The notes under the pieces were generated by a model. That model was given only the letters and a program-made list of their open reading frames with translations. It searched no databases and was not told the DNA's origin. This document shows, one piece after another, positions 12,425 to 13,766 of a DNA stretch of 13,766 nt (position 1 is the first letter of the stretch; each line of letters starts with the position of its first letter). Source of the DNA: Bacillota bacterium (lineage in GTDB: Bacteria > Bacillota > Clostridia > Acetivibrionales > DSM-2933); contig JAUZPS010000061.1 of assembly GCA_030705945.1 (NCBI GenBank), positions 1 to 13,766 of the forward strand, given 5' to 3'. The position numbers and the translations under genes are program-made.

Positions 12425-13546
12425 TTAATGATAACCCTTTTCTCCAAAAGGCTGCAACTTTTCCAGCCATTTCTTCTCAAGTTTTTTTAATTCTTCTTTC
12501 CTATCAAAGAAACCTTCCTCAGGCTCTTCTAAAACCTCAAGAACTTCCAAAACAAACGCCTCTTCTCCATATTTATTCCAGTCTTCCTGGAGAAGCTTGT
12601 TTCTATGGCCTCCCCTTTTAAGTTCAATGTGTCGTCCGTTCATTGTCTTTAGATTAGGTGTAGCAACAATAAAAGTTTTGTTATTTTGTGTATTTCTTAT
12701 CTGATAAACTCCTGCTTCTATTTTCATTTCTTTATACAGATTTTTTAGTTCCTTTTTCCTATCCATTTCCACAACCTCCTGCTTTTCGTTTTGGACCTTA
12801 AGCCAATATTGGCTTCCATCCGGCTTTCTATCAAGAAATCCATATTCAATCAGATATCTTCTAAGTGTCACAAAATCCTCATAAACATTTTTTAGTATCT
12901 CATTTATTTCTTTTTCTGAATAAAATTCATCCTTATCAAACCTCTTTGCTATTTGTCTAAGAACAACAAGCTTATTTTTTTCTTTAATATCAAATGTTCT
13001 TAACGGACCATTTACCCCTTGTGGAAAGCATTTCTCAAGTATTTTACTCCTCTCTTCCTCGGTAATCTTATATCTGTCGTCCACCATTTTTGCCGTGTTG
13101 TGGGGCTTTACAGCATCTGATGTTTTTTTCCCCGATTCTTTGAGCAATTCCATAAGCGCGAGAAATATTTTAGCTTGTCTTTCCTTTTCCCGGAAAGCAA
13201 ACCTATGATTTCTGATTGTTGAACTGCTCCCTATATTCAACTCAGACTTTATCTTGCTATCGGAACTTCCATCATAAAAAAGCTTAAACAATTTGCTTTG
13301 ATGGTCCGAAAGCCCCGTAACTGACTTCTCCATTCCTATCAGATAATCAAACACGCAATTATGACTTTTCTTTATATGAAGCTTCATATATTTTTCAGCC
13401 TCATAAAAAGTATTGTCTTCATGATAAATCAGCCCTTTTTCATAGCTTTTTCCACAAAGAAGGCATACATAATCGTTCTCCTGATCTATATAACCTCTTT
13501 TAATTTCATCTACAGTTGAACTTAACATCCTCTCATTTTTATTCAT
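12425..13546 (-). CDS. Composite zinc-finger/HTH, DUF2087 and GIY-YIG-like domain protein
   Basis: A 373-residue protein with four recognisable parts. (1) A C2H2-like finger, Cys28/Cys31 and His57/His62 (CLLC ... HIKKSH). (2) A LuxR/sigma-region-4-like helix-turn-helix at about 78-125 (LSDHQSKLFKLFYDG ... IRNH). (3) A DUF2087-like wing at about 165-250 (LVVLRQIAKRFDK ... TLRRYLIEYGFLDR). (4) A GIY-YIG-like domain at about 276-373 (GVYQIRNTQNNKTFIV ... GGHRNKLLQEDWNKYGEEAF ... LEKKWLEKLQP). In the last, Tyr281, His314 and Glu357 line up with expected I-TevI-like residues, but the second motif Tyr-Ile-Gly is Phe-Ile-Val, so nuclease activity is doubtful. The start ATG at 13546 has GAAGGTG eight bases upstream. 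A perfect ribosome site precedes Met261, so the last domain may also be made alone. Likely a DNA-binding regulator; its target is unknown. Confidence 0.8.
   Translation of the reverse strand: MNKNERMLSSTVDEIKRGYIDQENDYVCLLCGKSYEKGLIYHEDNTFYEAEKYMKLHIKKSHNCVFDYLIGMEKSVTGLSDHQSKLFKLFYDGSSDSKIKSELNIGSSSTIRNHRFAFREKERQAKIFLALMELLKESGKKTSDAVKPHNTAKMVDDRYKITEEERSKILEKCFPQGVNGPLRTFDIKEKNKLVVLRQIAKRFDKDEFYSEKEINEILKNVYEDFVTLRRYLIEYGFLDRKPDGSQYWLKVQNEKQEVVEMDRKKELKNLYKEMKIEAGVYQIRNTQNNKTFIVATPNLKTMNGRHIELKRGGHRNKLLQEDWNKYGEEAFVLEVLEVLEEPEEGFFDRKEELKKLEKKWLEKLQPFGEKGYH
12764..12780 (-). promoter_or_regulatory. Internal ribosome binding site and start codon for a stand-alone GIY-YIG-like protein
   Basis: On the minus strand AGGAGG (12780-12775), an 8-base spacer and ATG (12766-12764) occur in frame inside the composite gene at Met261. 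The product would be 113 residues (MDRKKELKNLYKEMK...), ending at 12425. The site falls exactly in the linker between DUF2087 and the GIY-YIG-like domain. It is a better ribosome site than the one at the full-length start. Confidence 0.65.
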
Positions 13547-13586
13547 TTAATAGACACCTTCTTAAATTGTTTACTTTTATATAGAT

Positions 13587-13615
13587 ATTATATGATTATG
13601 TTTGATTTCTGTCAA
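13587..13615 (-). promoter_or_regulatory. Perfect consensus sigma-A promoter of the composite regulator gene
   Basis: On the minus strand TTGACA (13615-13610) and TATAAT (13592-13587) match consensus at all 12 positions with exactly 17 bp between them. Predicted start is near 13580, giving a leader of about 34 bases. Confidence 0.85.
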
Positions 13616-13649
13616 CATCAACCCGTATACATACTAAACTCTAATGCAT

Positions 13650-13677
13650 GGTTTTACCGGTGTTTTGCGATAGATAA
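13650..13677. repeat. Palindromic repeat family 1, copy D (half copy)
   Basis: The 28 bases GGTTTTACCGG...GCGATAGATAA match the minus strand of copy B (from about 12043 to 12016) with two differences. Only the central-to-right half is present: the left arm is absent, and the match stops where the family-2 element begins. Confidence 0.7.
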
Positions 13678-13680
13678 GGG

Positions 13681-13741
13681 CGTTTCAAAAAATTCCTTGT
13701 TCAAGTTTTGTATGATGAAAACTCATTTTATATTAGTTTCG
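13681..13741. repeat. Dispersed repeat family 2, copy 2, flanked by TAAGGG
   Basis: The first 47 bases (13681-13727) are identical to 3974-4020. After that it diverges, and the right terminal inverted repeat seen in copy 1 is missing (the end reads TTAGTTTCG). TAAGGG occurs immediately on both sides (13675-13680 and 13742-13747), which may be a target duplication or chance. Beyond it, to the window end, I see nothing. Confidence 0.8.
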
Positions 13742-13766
13742 TAAGGGAAATATAAATTAATTTATA

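Noticed and set aside
12272..12490. Plus-strand open frame of 72 codons, hydrophobic
   Set aside because: No ribosome binding site is evident, it overlaps the end of the composite regulator gene in antisense, and the hydrophobicity follows from AT-rich sequence.

Overview
The window looks like a chromosomal segment of a low-GC anaerobic Bacillota, most probably a Clostridia species. The evidence is the AT-rich sequence, strong AGGAGG-type ribosome binding sites, an oxygen-sensitive thiamine route using ThiH, a class III (anaerobic) ribonucleotide reductase, and a flavodoxin-ferredoxin fusion protein of the kind common in clostridia. I cannot name the genus with confidence.

Layout. Positions 1-5267 hold a minus-strand thiamine operon. 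It reads promoter, TPP riboswitch with attenuator, thiG, thiH, a thiD2-thiE fusion, thiC, thiS and the first 209 bases of thiF, which runs off the left edge. ThiC makes the pyrimidine phosphate. ThiS, ThiF, ThiG and ThiH make the thiazole phosphate. The fusion protein phosphorylates the pyrimidine and joins the halves. Next comes a minus-strand EFR1-type flavodoxin/ferredoxin gene (5288-6067) with a strong promoter and a palindromic operator candidate. Divergent from it is a plus-strand two-component pair (6334-8662), whose sensor kinase carries a 55-residue asparagine-rich stretch encoded by an AAY microsatellite. The kinase converges on minus-strand nrdD-nrdG (8908-11851), with two large palindromes in between. 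Last is a minus-strand gene (12425-13546) for a composite protein: zinc finger, helix-turn-helix, DUF2087 and a GIY-YIG-like domain. It has a perfect consensus promoter and an internal ribosome binding site exactly at the GIY-YIG domain boundary.

Non-coding structure is unusually rich. One palindromic repeat family (about 95 bp) has two complete copies (8788-8882, 12174-12271), one interrupted inverted copy (11947-12080) and one half copy (13650-13677). A second family (about 60-72 bp, beginning CGTTTCAAAAAATTCC) occurs inside the thi operon (3971-4042) and again at 13681-13741, directly abutting the half copy of the first family. The 573-bp gap upstream of nrdD contains a promoter-like site, two first-family repeats and an intrinsic terminator in that order, which together resemble an attenuated leader or a separate small RNA.

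The best candidates for something new are the in-frame internal start in the DUF2087/GIY-YIG gene, the long structured region upstream of nrdD, and the two nested repeat families. The thiamine and nrd genes themselves are conventional. All family names come from recognising motifs by eye; no database search was run.
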